Assembly: GCA_903870995.1 (NCBI GenBank)
Contig: CAIQFD010000056.1
Location: 25,640-89,639, forward strand
DNA: 64,000 nt
Direction of reading: 5' to 3'
From: an uncultured Methylophilaceae bacterium
GTDB lineage: Bacteria; Pseudomonadota; Gammaproteobacteria; Burkholderiales; Methylophilaceae
Part shown: piece after piece, positions 29,144 to 37,916 of the stretch
Position numbering within the stretch: position 1 is the stretch's first letter
How the letters are laid out: each line of letters starts with the position of its first letter
Made by a program: the position numbers and the translations under genes
The notes under the pieces: model-generated
Seen by the model: only the letters and a program-made list of their open reading frames with translations
Database searches by the model: none
Told to the model about the DNA's origin: nothing

Positions 29144-30649
29144 TTAACGACCGCGTCCACCGCCACCTGTGTGCCCGCCACGACTGCCGCCATTGTTACG
29201 ATTGGCATTGCGTCCTGCATTTGGGTTAGGGCCTCTGTTTTGCGGTTTAGGCGCAAATAAAGCAGGCTGAGGCATGGCTTGATGTCTTGCTGCTTCAGAC
29301 ATGTTTTTTGTAGATGAGTTTTGCGATGCAACTCTATTGCCATCTGCAGGAGCCTTGTCCGAACGCTGGCCTTGTGGCTTGTTGCGATTGTGTTGCGGCT
29401 TACCTTGTGAAGGTTTAGCACCTGAGTTTTGTGGACGGCGTTGCTGAGGCCTTGGTGCACGAGGGGCTTCTGGCTCAGCTTTTTCAGGTTGCACCCAGCC
29501 ATCAGCTGGCACTTTTGGAATCTCGCGCTTAATCAGCTTTTCAATGTCTTTGAGTAGCTTTAATTCTTCACGGTCAACTAATGAAACAGCGGCACCACTA
29601 CTCCCTGCACGACCAGTTCTACCAATGCGGTGGACATAGTCTTCAGGCACATTAGGGAGCTCAAAGTTAATCACTTGAGGTAATTGGTCGATATCTAATC
29701 CGCGTGCAGCAATGTCGGTAGCCACTAATACACGTACGGTACCGTCTTTGAACTGCGCCAAAGCTTTGGTGCGCGCCCCTTGGCTCTTGTTGCCATGAAT
29801 CGCTGCAGCTTCAATGCCATCTTTCACGAGCTTTTCAGCTAAGCGGTTAGCGCCGTGCTTGGTGCGGGTAAAGACAAGTACTTGTTGCCAATCATTATGT
29901 TTAACCAAATGACTCACTAGTTCGCGCTTAAAGCTTTGGCTAATCATGTGAACGGTTTGCTCAACGAGCTCTGAAGCTGTATTGCGTCGAGCAACTTCAA
30001 CAAAGCCTGGGTTGTTTAATAAACCATCTGCCAGTGCTTTAATTTCATCAGAGAACGTGGCTGAGAACAGTAAGTTTTGGCGAGCTTTAGGCAATAATGC
30101 CAAGATTTTTTTAATGTCGCGAATGAAGCCCATGTCGAGCATACGGTCTGCTTCGTCTAGCACTAAAATTTCTACGCCTGATAAATCGACTGCCTTTTGG
30201 TTAGCTAAATCCAACAATCGTCCTGGTGTTGCCACTAAGATATCTAAAGGTTTTCTTAAGCGCGACATTTGTGGATTGATATTCACCCCGCCAAAAATCA
30301 CTGTTGAGCTGAGCGATAAATATTTGCCGTATGTTTTAACAGACTCTTCAATCTGTGCGGCAAGCTCGCGCGTCGGTGTCAGCATGAGGCAGCGAGGGCG
30401 ACCTTTGCCTATGTCAGCAACTGGCTTTTGGCTAAGGATATGCAAAATTGGCAACGTGAAACCAGCAGTTTTGCCAGTGCCTGTTTGTGCGCCTGCGAGT
30501 AAGTCGCCGCCTGTTAGCACTTGTGGAATCGCTTGTACTTGAATTGGGGTTGGGGTGGTGTAACCCGCGTCGGTAATGGCGCGGAGAATAGGTTCTGCTA
30601 AGCCTAAATCATTAAAATTTGGGCTAGGGTTTGTAACTTCTGAAGACAA
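29144..30649 (-). CDS. rhlE: DEAD-box ATP-dependent RNA helicase RhlE
   Basis: RNA helicase of the RhlE group, 501 aa. Motifs in order: Q-motif ([14 protein letters not shown]), [21 protein letters not shown], and HRIGRTGR. The C-terminus beyond about residue 385 is Pro/Gln/Arg-rich and ends in RGG-like repeats ([11 protein letters not shown]). The start is TTG at 30649, supported by AAGGA 7 bp upstream. By family it acts in ribosome maturation and RNA decay, often at low temperature. A long structured leader precedes it. Confidence 0.94.
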   Translation of the reverse strand: MSSEVTNPSPNFNDLGLAEPILRAITDAGYTTPTPIQVQAIPQVLTGGDLLAGAQTGTGKTAGFTLPILHILSQKPVADIGKGRPRCLMLTPTRELAAQIEESVKTYGKYLSLSSTVIFGGVNINPQMSRLRKPLDILVATPGRLLDLANQKAVDLSGVEILVLDEADRMLDMGFIRDIKKILALLPKARQNLLFSATFSDEIKALADGLLNNPGFVEVARRNTASELVEQTVHMISQSFKRELVSHLVKHNDWQQVLVFTRTKHGANRLAEKLVKDGIEAAAIHGNKSQGARTKALAQFKDGTVRVLVATDIAARGLDIDQLPQVINFELPNVPEDYVHRIGRTGRAGSSGAAVSLVDREELKLLKDIEKLIKREIPKVPADGWVQPEKAEPEAPRAPRPQQRRPQNSGAKPSQGKPQHNRNKPQGQRSDKAPADGNRVASQNSSTKNMSEAARHQAMPQPALFAPKPQNRGPNPNAGRNANRNNGGSRGGHTGGGGRGR

Positions 30650-30684
30650 TGTAAATTCCTTAAAGGAGATTTATAAGTGGGTCT

Positions 30685-30780
30685 GTTGTCTTAGACAACA
30701 CCAATCGAGACTAACAAATAAGAGGTAAAAGTGTTGGCGCATGGCGCCTTTAGGCCGCTGTGCTGATTGGTATGGCACAG
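30685..30780 (-). promoter_or_regulatory. Structured 5' leader of rhlE
   Basis: Three hairpin-forming inverted repeats lie in the 173-bp gap: GTTGTC/GACAAC (30685-30699), GGCGC/GCGCC (30736-30748) and CTGTGC/GCACAG (30758-30780). With the -10-like TATAAT at 30796-30791 they would lie in a leader of about 130 nt. Long leaders are known for some cold-induced DEAD-box genes; a role here is inferred. Confidence 0.4.
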
Positions 30781-30790
30781 GGAAGTCTTG

Positions 30791-30796
30791 ATTATA
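30791..30796 (-). promoter_or_regulatory. Possible -10 element for rhlE
   Basis: TATAAT on the minus strand, about 140 bp before the rhlE start. No convincing -35 hexamer at the right spacing. Confidence 0.3.
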
Positions 30797-30822
30797 CGGA
30801 GTATTGGGTGATTAGCTAGCAA

Positions 30823-31548
30823 TTAAATCTTTTCGGTATGTGTGAGTTGGTGGAGTTCTTCTGCAGTTAGCCAGCGCCATTCGCCTTCAGCCAAATCTTT
30901 AGGAAGCGTAACTTCGCCAATTTTAATTCGTTTGAGTGCTTCTACACGATTGCTATTAGCGGCAACCATGCGTTTAACTTGGTGATATTTGCCTTCAGCT
31001 AGGGTCATGTGAAGAATGTGGCTACTGACTTGCTCGCAAGCCAGCGCGGCAATCGGTGCTGGTTCGTCAATAAGTTGCACGCCATCGAGTAGATTTTTGA
31101 TTTGTGCTTCGTCTACAGGGTGCTTGCAATGCACTTCGTAAATTTTTGGCACTTTCCATTTAGGCGAGCTGAGGCGATGGATGAAATGGCCATCATCAGA
31201 AAGTAAAATCAGCCCTGTGGTGTCTTCATCTAAACGGCCAATACATTGCACATCACGTTCAACCAAAGCATGTGGCAATAAGCTGTAAACCGATGGGTGA
31301 TGAATGGTTTTGTGTGAGCATTCGTAATGCGCTGGTTTGTTGAGCATTAAGTAAGCTTGTTCGCGATATTGCCAAGGTTCACCATCGACTGTGAAGTGTA
31401 AGTTTTCAGTATGGAATTCTGCAAATGGGTCATCACAAGGTTCGCCATTGACTGTCACGGCGTCATGTCTGACTAAGATGCGGCAGGCTTTACGTGAGCC
31501 AAAGCCTTGGGAATGTAAAACACGTTCTATCGATATTTTTTTAGACAT
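30823..31548 (-). CDS. rsuA: 16S rRNA pseudouridine synthase RsuA
   Basis: Pseudouridine synthase predicted to act on U516 of 16S rRNA, 241 aa. The S4 domain (RVLHSQGFGSRKACRILVRHDAV) is followed by the catalytic aspartate in GRLDEDTTGLILLSDDG and the late KYHQVKRMVAA motif. Length and the short linker fit RsuA and not RluB/E/F. It follows rpiA in the same direction with 7 bp between. Confidence 0.9.
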   Translation of the reverse strand: MSKKISIERVLHSQGFGSRKACRILVRHDAVTVNGEPCDDPFAEFHTENLHFTVDGEPWQYREQAYLMLNKPAHYECSHKTIHHPSVYSLLPHALVERDVQCIGRLDEDTTGLILLSDDGHFIHRLSSPKWKVPKIYEVHCKHPVDEAQIKNLLDGVQLIDEPAPIAALACEQVSSHILHMTLAEGKYHQVKRMVAANSNRVEALKRIKIGEVTLPKDLAEGEWRWLTAEELHQLTHTEKI

Positions 31549-31555
31549 GGCGGCA

Positions 31556-32245
31556 TTATAGAGGCTTTTGAGTGAGCATCACTTCAATATTGCCGTTATC
31601 TGCAATCAACACTTGGCTAGTGATGCCATAAAACACACCGTGTTCCACAACGCCGGTTGTATTGTTGAGCAAAGTGTTCAGTGCTTCATCGCTGATGTGT
31701 TCAGGAAAATGCATATCTAAAATATAGCTACCATGCGCACTAACAGCGACATTGTCTTTGCCAGTATTTAGGCGGATATCACCTTTTGCACCATGTTTTT
31801 CTAGTTGGTGTTTGACCATTTTCCAAGCGTCAGGGATGACTTCAATCGGGATGATGAATTTTTCGCCTATACGGCTCACAAGCTTACCTTTATCAGCGAC
31901 TACGATGAATTGATTTGCTGCTTTTGCGAGGAGTTTCTCCATCACCAAATCTTGCCCACGGCCTTTGAGTAGGTTTAAATTGGGGGTAATTTCATCCGCA
32001 CCATCGACATATAAATCAATACGACTTAGCTGAGATATTGCGACGACCTTGAGCCCGTAACTTTCTGCCTTGATGGCGCTAATGGTGGAACTGGCTACGG
32101 TACTTATGCTCAAGCCTTCATCTGATTGGCGTTTAGCTAAGTGCTCAATAAAGTAATTGGCGGTAGAGCCTGTGCCTAAGCCAATCACCATGCCATTTTT
32201 GGCGAGCTTGGCTGCTTCAAAAGCGACTAATTCTTTATCGTTCAT
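31556..32245 (-). CDS. rpiA: Ribose-5-phosphate isomerase A
   Basis: Interconverts ribose-5-phosphate and ribulose-5-phosphate in the pentose phosphate pathway, and also in the rearrangement phase of ribulose monophosphate formaldehyde assimilation if the organism is a methylotroph. Motifs GLGTGSTANYFIE, VDGADEI and KGRGQDLVMEKLLA are intact, and length is 229 aa. It lies between a GST gene and rsuA on the minus strand. Confidence 0.95.
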   Translation of the reverse strand: MNDKELVAFEAAKLAKNGMVIGLGTGSTANYFIEHLAKRQSDEGLSISTVASSTISAIKAESYGLKVVAISQLSRIDLYVDGADEITPNLNLLKGRGQDLVMEKLLAKAANQFIVVADKGKLVSRIGEKFIIPIEVIPDAWKMVKHQLEKHGAKGDIRLNTGKDNVAVSAHGSYILDMHFPEHISDEALNTLLNNTTGVVEHGVFYGITSQVLIADNGNIEVMLTQKPL

Positions 32246-32257
32246 CTTGTTTTTCCT

Positions 32258-32875
32258 TTAAGTGGCATCGGCTTCACGTTTCCTGGCACGGGCGAGGGCA
32301 GGACGTTCTGAAACTCGATTCATATAACTCAGTAAGGTGTCGTCGAGCGTCACCTTGACGTGATGTGCCCAGTGTAAAACCGAAACGCAAATGATATCTG
32401 CCGCGCTAAATTGGTCGCCAGCCAAATAGGGCTGTGCTTTAAGATGCGTGCTTAAAATAGCTGCCGCTTTTTCAAACTCCCAATAGCTGGTGTTTGCGAT
32501 GTCTGGGATGCGTTTATCTTCGGGTAGAAAGCGGTCATGTTTGGCCGCTGTCCATAAATGTACCTCTAACTCTGACACTACAAAAAATAGCCATTGAAAA
32601 TACGCCGCCCTGCCTTTTGCATCAGTTGGAATCAGCTTAGCTGCAGGAAATTTTTCAGCAATATGTGTACAGATTGCCGCAGACTCGCTGATGACTAGCC
32701 CATCATCAACCAAGCTTGGAATTTTTCCAAAGGGGTTAACCGCTAAAAATGCAGGCTGTTTATGTTCACCTGTGCGTAAGTTGACGAGGCCGTATTCGTA
32801 CTCGGCGTCTGCTTCTTCTAAGGCCCATGCAACGCGTACCGAGCGAGTTTGTGGAAAGCCGTAAAGTTTAATCAT
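32258..32875 (-). CDS. Glutathione S-transferase family protein
   Basis: Cytosolic GST-fold protein of 205 aa from the ATG at 32875 (MIKLYGFPQTRSVRVAWALE). The track's start adds 19 unrelated residues. The N-terminal thioredoxin-like domain has the glutathione-site motif GKIPSLVDDGLVISESAAIC, and an all-alpha C-terminal domain follows. The substrate is unknown. It precedes rpiA by 12 bp. Confidence 0.9.
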   Translation of the reverse strand: MIKLYGFPQTRSVRVAWALEEADAEYEYGLVNLRTGEHKQPAFLAVNPFGKIPSLVDDGLVISESAAICTHIAEKFPAAKLIPTDAKGRAAYFQWLFFVVSELEVHLWTAAKHDRFLPEDKRIPDIANTSYWEFEKAAAILSTHLKAQPYLAGDQFSAADIICVSVLHWAHHVKVTLDDTLLSYMNRVSERPALARARKREADAT

Positions 32876-32955
32876 GATATGGATGGTCTTTGTATAGGAT
32901 GCATGTAGGCAGTTTAAGTTAAAATGCCACAACGATTAAGTTTAAGTAAATCTCT

Positions 32956-33729
32956 ATGACATTCAAACACATTATTTCTCGCGATAACAGTCTATTTAAG
33001 CAGCTTAAAAAATTAGCTGAATCATCACGTGAACGTCGCAAGCTAGGCGAAACCTTGCTTGATGGCGCGCATTTGGTTGAGACTTATCTTGAGGTGTTTG
33101 GTGAACCTCGTTTGCTGATTATTGCGGAAGGTGAAAGTACTGCAGAGGTATCGCATCTTATTCAGCAATTGGCGGATGTGCCGACGGTGATGTTTCCAAC
33201 CTTAATGTTTCAAGAGTTGGCGCCTGTGGCCAGTCCAACGGGTATCTTGGCCCTTGTGAAAACCCCAACGATTTCACCGCCAGAAGCAGCTAACTTCGTA
33301 TTGATGCTGGAAGACGTTCAGGATCCAGGTAATTTGGGTTCTATGCTTCGCACGGCAGCAGCGGCAGGTGTGGAAGCTGTTTATTTGTCGGAAGGCTGCA
33401 CAGAGGCTTGGTCACCAAAAGCGCTTCGTGGTGGTCAGGGGGCTCAGTTTACTTTACCCATTATTGAGCGTGCTGATTTAGTGGGTTTGGCGAGCAGCTT
33501 TGCAGGACAAGTATTAGCCACCACTTTGCGTGGTGACTCTATCTACAAGCTAGATTTAACTGGCCCAACCGCGATTGCGATTGGCAACGAAGGCAATGGC
33601 CTAAGTAGCGCCATGCAAAAGGCAGCGAGTCATCACGTGACCATTCCAATTGCGGAAGGTGTTGAATCGCTCAATGCGGCCGCGGCGGCTTCGATTTGTT
33701 TGTTTGAACGGGTGAGGCAGACGCTTTAA
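32956..33729 (+). CDS. TrmH/SpoU family RNA 2'-O-methyltransferase
   Basis: SPOUT-fold methyltransferase, 257 aa, with an N-terminal substrate-binding domain. The three SpoU motifs are NLGSMLRTAAAAGV, AIGNEGNGLS and IPIAEGVESLNAAAAASICLFE. This matches the RlmB/TrmH-type group acting on rRNA or tRNA. The exact target cannot be told from sequence alone. It converges with hslO with no gap at all. Confidence 0.92.
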   Translation: MTFKHIISRDNSLFKQLKKLAESSRERRKLGETLLDGAHLVETYLEVFGEPRLLIIAEGESTAEVSHLIQQLADVPTVMFPTLMFQELAPVASPTGILALVKTPTISPPEAANFVLMLEDVQDPGNLGSMLRTAAAAGVEAVYLSEGCTEAWSPKALRGGQGAQFTLPIIERADLVGLASSFAGQVLATTLRGDSIYKLDLTGPTAIAIGNEGNGLSSAMQKAASHHVTIPIAEGVESLNAAAAASICLFERVRQTL

Positions 33730-34632
33730 TTAATGCTTGGTTTTTGAAATGGGCGGCGTAATGTCTGCTGCAAAGAGTTGTTCCGCGTCCACTTTATCAA
33801 ACACGTAGCCAGCATTACAAAAATCGCAGTTCACTTCTATCTCGCCACGCTCTTCAATAATGCTATCGACTTCTGCTTGACCTAACATTTTGAGCATATT
33901 GCTGACATTTTTGCGTGAGCAACTGCAACGGAAGTGAATGTCACGCGGGTCAAATAAGCGTACATCCTCTTCGTGGAATAGTCTGGTGAGTAGTGTTTCA
34001 GCAGGGAGGGTGATGAGCTCTTCATCGGTAATGGTTTCTGCTAAAAACCCTGTTCTTGCCCAAGCGTCAGCATCTTGTTCTGGCAAGTCGGGTAGTTTTT
34101 GCAACAACATGCCCGCTGCTGTGTTTTCATCACTGGCGAGCCAAATGCGTGTTTCAATTTGCTCTGAACGTTGCATATAGTTTTGCAAGATTTCGCTGAT
34201 GCTATCGCCTTCAATCGGCACAATGCCTTGGTAAGTTTGACCACCGTTTTTGGGGTCTAAGGTAATCACAAAATGCCCATCACCCACGAGTTCACTAAAG
34301 CTTTGGTTGCCAATTTCGCCTTGCCATTTCGCTGTGGCGCGCATTTCAAGTGCCGCGCTACATTCGACCACGAGTAAATTTAAAGGGCCTTTGCCTTGAA
34401 TCTGCAAAATCAGTGCGCCATTTTCTAGCTTAAGCGTGGCAGCTAAAAGCGCAGCTGCAGCCATTAGCTCACCTAGTTTTGTTTTAAGGGCTACTGGGTA
34501 TTCAACGTGCTGCAATGCGGTGCGAAAGGTATGATCTAAATGGACGGTATTGCCACGAATCGGTGTGTTGTCAAACACAAATCGGTGGAGTTGGTCGGTA
34601 GATGGTGTGTTGAGTGTTGTCATGCGCGGCAT
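33730..34632 (-). CDS. hslO: 33 kDa chaperonin Hsp33
   Basis: Redox-switched holdase that unfolds and activates when its C-terminal zinc site is oxidised by HOCl or peroxide plus heat. The four zinc cysteines are present as FRCSCSR and CDFC. The 300-aa length is normal. A second ATG three codons in (34623) is an equally plausible start. Confidence 0.95.
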   Translation of the reverse strand: MPRMTTLNTPSTDQLHRFVFDNTPIRGNTVHLDHTFRTALQHVEYPVALKTKLGELMAAAALLAATLKLENGALILQIQGKGPLNLLVVECSAALEMRATAKWQGEIGNQSFSELVGDGHFVITLDPKNGGQTYQGIVPIEGDSISEILQNYMQRSEQIETRIWLASDENTAAGMLLQKLPDLPEQDADAWARTGFLAETITDEELITLPAETLLTRLFHEEDVRLFDPRDIHFRCSCSRKNVSNMLKMLGQAEVDSIIEERGEIEVNCDFCNAGYVFDKVDAEQLFAADITPPISKTKH

Positions 34633-34666
34633 TTTATCATGACATTACTTTTGGTTTGGTTTGAAA

Positions 34667-35569
34667 TTAAGATGGCTCAAAGGCGATGCTACTATGGCTT
34701 GGTACTTTCTTGATATCCCAGTGTTGTTTTGCCCATTGCCAAATGTCGTCTATGCTATTTGCGGATAAGTCTTTTGGAGGCTGTTGACCTAAAAAACTGA
34801 GTGCATGGATCAATAATGTGGATGCTTGTGCCGCATTAATGGCGGGTGCTAGGGTTTGTTTGCTTAGCTTTTCGCCAGCGGTGTTGCTAGCCGCCGGTAT
34901 GTGGGCATATTGTGGCGTAGGGTAGTTCAGATTTTGTTGCAGATAAATTTGGCGTGGTGTTGAGTCGAGCAAATCCGCCCCGCGCACAATGTGGGTAATT
35001 TCTTGTACGAAATCATCTACCACCACAGCGAGTTGGTAGGCGTATAAGCCATCAGCACGTTTTAATACAAAGTCGCCTATGTCGTGTGCAAGATTTTGCT
35101 GAATATTGCCTTGAATTGCGTCAGTGAAAGCGATTGGGTTTGAATCAACAACGACGCGGCTTGCGTGTGGTAGTTTTACCTTTGCTTTATGACGGCATGT
35201 ACCAGGATAAATTAAACCATCAATGCCATGTTGAGCAGGCCTTTGATTGTAAGAGTCTGCAATTTCTTTACGCGAGCAATCACATCCATAAATGAGTGAT
35301 TTTGTGTTGAGTTGATTCAGTGCATCTTGATACAGCACGCTTCGTTGCGATTGATAAACGACCTCGCCATCCCACTCAAACTCAAAAGCTTCGAGTGTAT
35401 GCAAGATCTTGCTCGCGGCGCCTGCCATCTCACGCGGCTTGTCTAAATCTTCCATTCGCACCAGCCATTTTCCACCTTTAGTCTTTGTTTCTAAATAGCT
35501 GGCGAGTGCCGCTAATAGCGAGCCAAAATGCAAAGGACCAGTAGGCGAGGGTGCGAAGCGACCAATCAT
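34667..35569 (-). CDS. gluQ: Glutamyl-Q tRNA(Asp) synthetase
   Basis: GluRS paralogue lacking the anticodon-binding domain that glutamylates queuosine in tRNA-Asp. The HIGH-like motif is in RFAPSPTGPLHFGSLLAALASYLE, and the KMSKS-like motif is KLSKQ. Zinc ligands GCDCSR and GTCRH are visible. Length of 300 aa fits GluQ and rules out GltX. Confidence 0.94.
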   Translation of the reverse strand: MIGRFAPSPTGPLHFGSLLAALASYLETKTKGGKWLVRMEDLDKPREMAGAASKILHTLEAFEFEWDGEVVYQSQRSVLYQDALNQLNTKSLIYGCDCSRKEIADSYNQRPAQHGIDGLIYPGTCRHKAKVKLPHASRVVVDSNPIAFTDAIQGNIQQNLAHDIGDFVLKRADGLYAYQLAVVVDDFVQEITHIVRGADLLDSTPRQIYLQQNLNYPTPQYAHIPAASNTAGEKLSKQTLAPAINAAQASTLLIHALSFLGQQPPKDLSANSIDDIWQWAKQHWDIKKVPSHSSIAFEPS

Positions 35570-35581
35570 TGGGGGTATGCT

Positions 35582-35893
35582 TTAATGGACTGCTTGTAAG
35601 TAAGGTGGGATATACCAAGATTGCAAATCTCGCCCAAGCAACACAAGGTGGCAATGCATACGGTCGCCGCCATTGGCGCTCACATCAAACTCATAAGTGC
35701 GCTGTATTTGCACATGGCCTTTTGCGTTACGCCCTAAACGTAAACGCACACATGCTAAGCTTTCGTCTAATAGTTGTAAGTGAGTGCGTTGTGTAAGGTC
35801 GTGGCCTTTGGCGATAGCGGCATCTCTTGCAGAGATGCTATCGAACCACAGCCAAGCGAGCAGAATGATGGCGATGAGTAATATGTTTTCCAA
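35582..35893 (-). CDS. DUF3301 domain-containing protein
   Basis: A 103-aa protein with one N-terminal membrane helix (MENILLIAIILLAWLWFDS) and a conserved region ending in YEFDVSANGGDRMHCHLVLLGRDL. The DUF3301 family is widespread in proteobacteria and has no assigned function. The topology suggests an inner-membrane anchor with a cytoplasmic tail. It precedes gluQ by 12 bp on the same strand. Confidence 0.88.
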   Translation of the reverse strand: MENILLIAIILLAWLWFDSISARDAAIAKGHDLTQRTHLQLLDESLACVRLRLGRNAKGHVQIQRTYEFDVSANGGDRMHCHLVLLGRDLQSWYIPPYLQAVH

Positions 35894-35984
35894 AGTTAGC
35901 CTTAGTTGTTGAGTAGTTTGCGAGGGTGATAGAGTTTAATCAAAGTTGGCAGATTCGTCATGTCAGAATCGCACATGCTAGTTT

Positions 35985-36001
35985 TGCACACTATTGGTGC
36001 A
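35985..36001. promoter_or_regulatory. NtrC-type enhancer site 1 upstream of amtB
   Basis: TGCACACTATTGGTGCA has the NtrC dyad TGCAC-N7-GTGCA with correct spacing and differs at one base from the fuller TGCACC-N5-GGTGCA form. It is about 100 bp upstream of the sigma-54 promoter, a usual enhancer distance. Confidence 0.75.
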
Positions 36002-36014
36002 ATGCACTCAATGT

Positions 36015-36031
36015 TGTTCTATATTGGTGCA
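36015..36031. promoter_or_regulatory. NtrC-type enhancer site 2 (half-site)
   Basis: TGTTCTATATTGGTGCA keeps the right arm GGTGCA perfectly and the left arm only partly. It starts 30 bp after site 1, about three helical turns, so both would face the same side of the DNA for cooperative NtrC binding. Confidence 0.5.
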
Positions 36032-36049
36032 ATAAGTTGTGCGGGTAAT

Positions 36050-36069
36050 TTTTCAATAGTTATTGAAAA
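36050..36069. repeat. AT-rich palindrome between NtrC sites and the sigma-54 promoter
   Basis: TTTTCAATA-GT-TATTGAAAA is a perfect inverted repeat. It could be a binding site for a second regulator or assist DNA bending. No known consensus is assigned. Confidence 0.45.
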
Positions 36070-36084
36070 CAATGAATTATAAAG

Positions 36085-36101
36085 CTGGCGTAGTTTTTGC
36101 T
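36085..36101 (+). promoter_or_regulatory. Sigma-54 (RpoN) promoter of amtB
   Basis: CTGGCGTAGTTTTTGCT carries the invariant GG and GC with correct -24/-12 spacing (TGGC, then TTGC 7 bases later) and a matching flanking CT and T. It lies 75 bp before the amtB ATG. Together with the NtrC sites it predicts induction under nitrogen limitation. Confidence 0.75.
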
Positions 36102-36175
36102 ATTGGTAATGAACAAATTTAGGCTGTTTTTGTAGACCTAAATAAAGATAATTAAAATATAACGAGGATGAAAGT

Positions 36176-37381
36176 ATGGAAGCGCTTCAGTCAGCGAGTG
36201 ATGTCTTATTTGTATTGCTTGGCGCCATTATGGTGTTGGCAATGCATGCAGGCTTTGCCTTTTTAGAGGTGGGCACAGTCCGCCGTAAAAATCAGGTGAA
36301 TGCATTGGTCAAAATCATGGTGGATTTTTCAGTGTCTACCATTGCTTATTTTTTTATTGGTTATGGCATCGCTTATGGCGTTCATTTTATGCATGGTGCT
36401 GAGAGTTTGTCGCTGAATCATGGCTATGGCTTGGTGAAGTTTTTCTTCTTGCTGACATTTGCCGCGGCGATTCCAGCAATTATTTCAGGCGGTATTGCTG
36501 AGCGCTCTAAATTCAATCCTCAGTTGGCTGCAACTTTCTTATTGGTAGGTTTTGTTTATCCATTCTTTGAGGGGATTGCTTGGAATGACCATTACGGCAT
36601 TCAGGATTGGCTCTTAGCTAGCTTTGGGGCTAAGTTTCACGATTTTGCTGGCTCTGTTGTTGTTCATGCCATGGGCGGTTGGATAGCTTTAGGTGCTATT
36701 GTACTTTTAGGGGCCAGGTATGGTCGATACGGTAAGGATGGTCGCTTGCACGCTTACCCGCCCTCGAATATTCCATTCTTAGCCTTGGGTGCATGGATTC
36801 TTACGGTGGGTTGGTTTGGTTTTAATGTGATGTCGGCGCCAACAGTCACTGGTATCACGGGATTGGTGGCCGTAAATTCTTTAATGGCGCTTGTTGGCGG
36901 TACGATAGCAACATTAATAATGGGTAAGAATGACCCCGGTTTTGTGCATAACGGCCCTTTGGCCGGTTTGGTTGCGGTGTGTGCAGGCTCGGATGTGATG
37001 CATCCACTCGGCGCTTTAGTGACAGGTGCTGTCGCTGGAGCACTGTTTGTTTGGGCATTTACGTTGACGCAAAACCGCTGGAAGATTGATGATGTATTAG
37101 GTGTGTGGCCATTGCACGGTTTGTGCGGCGCGTGGGGTGGTGTAGCAGCTGGTATATTCGGGGCTAAAGCATTAGGTGGTTTGGGTGGTATTAGTTTAAT
37201 GTCGCAATTAATTGGTACTTGCTTAGGTATTTTGATTGCCTTAGCTGGCGGCTTTGCTGTTTATGGCCTGTTGAAAAAAGTGGTGGGTATTCGTATGGAT
37301 GTTGAAGATGAATATATGGGTGCCGACTTGGCGATTCATAAAATCACTGCAACGCCAAATATGGGTGGTGGTGACGAATAA
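36176..37381 (+). CDS. amtB: Ammonium transporter
   Basis: Trimeric inner-membrane NH4+/NH3 channel of the Amt/MEP/Rh family, 401 aa with 11 helices. Pore histidines are in VVHAMGGWIALGA and WPLHGLCGAWGG. The conserved AGFAFLEVGTVRRKN region is present near the N-terminus, and no cleavable signal peptide is evident. GAGGA stands 7-8 bp before the ATG. It ends at a strong terminator and has no glnK beside it. P-II binding is expected from family knowledge. Confidence 0.96.
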   Translation: MEALQSASDVLFVLLGAIMVLAMHAGFAFLEVGTVRRKNQVNALVKIMVDFSVSTIAYFFIGYGIAYGVHFMHGAESLSLNHGYGLVKFFFLLTFAAAIPAIISGGIAERSKFNPQLAATFLLVGFVYPFFEGIAWNDHYGIQDWLLASFGAKFHDFAGSVVVHAMGGWIALGAIVLLGARYGRYGKDGRLHAYPPSNIPFLALGAWILTVGWFGFNVMSAPTVTGITGLVAVNSLMALVGGTIATLIMGKNDPGFVHNGPLAGLVAVCAGSDVMHPLGALVTGAVAGALFVWAFTLTQNRWKIDDVLGVWPLHGLCGAWGGVAAGIFGAKALGGLGGISLMSQLIGTCLGILIALAGGFAVYGLLKKVVGIRMDVEDEYMGADLAIHKITATPNMGGGDE

Positions 37382-37389
37382 AATTAAAC

Positions 37390-37423
37390 AAAAAAGGCTC
37401 GGAATAGTTTCCGAGCCTTTTTT
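37390..37423. terminator. Bidirectional terminator between amtB and the DUF779 gene
   Basis: AAAAAAGGCTCGGAA-TAGT-TTCCGAGCCTTTTTT forms a long perfect stem with A and T tracts on both sides. It sits between convergent genes and should serve both. Confidence 0.92.
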
Positions 37424-37445
37424 GTTTCTGATAGTTTCGCTGCCT

Positions 37446-37814
37446 TTAGCCTATCTCAACAGGGGGTAAGTCTTTCAGCTCTTCATCCGTAAATAAACGG
37501 CCTTTAGTGATAAAGGCTTTGCCTGTACCGCAATCGAGAGAGAATGAGCCGCTAGACGCATCCATTGCGTCTAGAATGGTGTGCGTGTTCTCTGAAAATT
37601 GAAAATGGCTGTGTCCCATATAAAAAGGGGCACCTTCTACTTCGCCCACTTTTACGTCTGATGGAGTTTTTCTGAATTCATTAGCTGGCATGCACATAGG
37701 GCCGCTACCTTCACAGCATCCACCTGATTGAAAAAAGATAATGGGGCCATGTTGCGCTGTTAATTGGCGAATTAGCGCAATTGCAGAAGGTGTTCCAGAA
37801 ATACGATTAGCCAT
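37446..37814 (-). CDS. DUF779 domain-containing protein
   Basis: A 122-aa cysteine-containing protein. The stretch FFQSGGCCEGSGPMC and the later LDCGTGKAFITKGRLF are typical of DUF779, which is repeatedly found beside AldB/ExaC-type aldehyde dehydrogenases. The function is unknown; the clustered cysteines suggest a metal or redox role. I use the second of two tandem ATGs because AGGAG lies 6 bp before it, versus 3 bp for the first. It is downstream of the aldehyde dehydrogenase but separated by a terminator. Confidence 0.88.
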   Translation of the reverse strand: MANRISGTPSAIALIRQLTAQHGPIIFFQSGGCCEGSGPMCMPANEFRKTPSDVKVGEVEGAPFYMGHSHFQFSENTHTILDAMDASSGSFSLDCGTGKAFITKGRLFTDEELKDLPPVEIG

Positions 37815-37835
37815 CATCCACTCCTAATAACAGAC

Positions 37836-37865
37836 AAAAAAAGAGGCGGTTTCAACCGCCTCTTT
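37836..37865 (-). terminator. Terminator between the aldehyde dehydrogenase and DUF779 genes
   Basis: AAGAGGCGGTT-TC-AACCGCCTCTT is an 11-bp perfect stem followed on the minus strand by a run of T. It lies 50 bp past the dehydrogenase stop, so DUF779 would be read either by leak-through or from its own promoter. Confidence 0.9.
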
Positions 37866-37916
37866 ATACTAGCTTTATTACTTGACTAATTCAATAGGGA
37901 ATTAACCCTAGTTAAA

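Noticed and set aside
29119-29502. 127-aa minus-strand ORF overlapping the rhlE tail
   Set aside because: Alternative frame of the low-complexity RGG/Gln-rich tail; no independent ribosome-binding site.
29982-30542. 186-aa plus-strand ORF opposite rhlE
   Set aside because: Lies inside the conserved helicase core on the other strand; Ser/Thr-rich translation without family features.
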